Assembly: GCF_014651675.1 (NCBI RefSeq)
Contig: NZ_BMXI01000002.1
Span: 357,524-421,523, forward strand
Direction: 5' to 3'
Length of the DNA stretch: 64,000 nucleotides
Source: Roseibacillus persicicus
GTDB taxonomy: Bacteria; Verrucomicrobiota; Verrucomicrobiia; Verrucomicrobiales; Akkermansiaceae
Position numbers and translations under genes: made by a program. Positions 63,894-64,000 of this stretch are shown in pieces (position 1 is the first letter of the stretch; each line of letters opens with the position of its first letter). Below the pieces are notes generated by a model. The model was given only the letters and a program-made list of their open reading frames with translations, had not been told where the DNA came from and searched no databases.

Positions 63894-64000
63894 GGGGTCT
63901 ACACCAAAGTTTGGGGACGAGACGTTTTTTTGAGGTTTCAGGGGTTGTTTAACCGCACTGGGCGATGACTCGAAGTCGGTAATTGTTGAAGTTTTTGAAG

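Overview
The window looks like chromosome of a Verrucomicrobiota bacterium, most likely order Verrucomicrobiales (the Akkermansia/Roseibacillus/Haloferula side). The evidence is a five-gene pilus locus matching the Akkermansia muciniphila Amuc_1102-1098 locus in order and architecture, a Verru_Chthon-cassette-A-like protein, a Rhodopirellula/Verrucomicrobium-type ECF sigma factor paired with a FecR-LamG membrane protein, and several PEP-CTERM or autotransporter-repeat exported proteins. These assignments come from motifs and remembered family sequences; no database search was run. I see no CRISPR array, insertion sequence, prophage or rRNA.

Layout. 1-7.5 kb: minus-strand squalene/phytoene synthase-like enzyme, signal peptidase I and a UDPGP-family uridylyltransferase, then a plus-strand charged disordered protein and a DinG/XPD-type helicase, and minus-strand 3-dehydroquinate dehydratase. 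7.6-14.9 kb: pilus operon (small exported protein, PilM-PilN fusion, Amuc_1100-like, Amuc_1099-like, secretin) closed by a clear terminator. 15.0-26.4 kb: a continuous CoaE-Rho fusion, a large exported protein, RNase D, a zinc-ribbon membrane protein, gyrB and gyrA, ending at a strong terminator. 26.5-31.1 kb: accessory block of exported proteins (lamin-tail PEP-CTERM, autotransporter-repeat, second PEP-CTERM) and a small membrane protein, with an AT-rich 458-bp spacer.

31.3-47.9 kb: one long translation cluster joining str, S10 and spc operons (rpsL-rpsG-fusA-rpsJ-rplC-rplD-rplW-rplB-rpsS-[exported coiled-coil gene]-rplV-rpsC-rplP-rpmC-rpsQ-rplN-rplX-rplE-rpsH-rplF-rplR-rpsE-rplO-secY-adk-map). 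It begins with a recognisable promoter and structured leader. tuf, rpsN, rpmD and the rpsM-rpsK-rpsD-rpoA-rplQ block are absent from their usual places. Three ribosomal proteins carry unusual extensions: L22 has a C-terminal helix-hairpin-helix domain, S3 a C-terminal Arg/Gly tail and S5 an N-terminal Arg/Gly tail. A secreted coiled-coil protein gene sits between rpsS and rplV, and a terminator-like hairpin separates rplO from secY.

48-64 kb: mostly minus-strand genes: a carboxylesterase, a coupled pair containing the Verru_Chthon-A-like protein, a short isochorismate-synthase-like enzyme, tpiA, the ECF sigma/FecR-LamG pair, a double NIPSNAP protein, a MauE/DoxX-like membrane protein and a large exported subtilase. 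A TpsB-type outer-membrane transporter is divergent from the subtilase, and the window ends with tRNA-Ser(GCT) and its terminator.

The points most worth a second look are the CoaE-Rho fusion, the ribosomal-protein extensions (L22-HhH, paired Arg/Gly tails on S3 and S5), the exported protein inside the S10 operon, and the complete Amuc_1100-type pilus locus.
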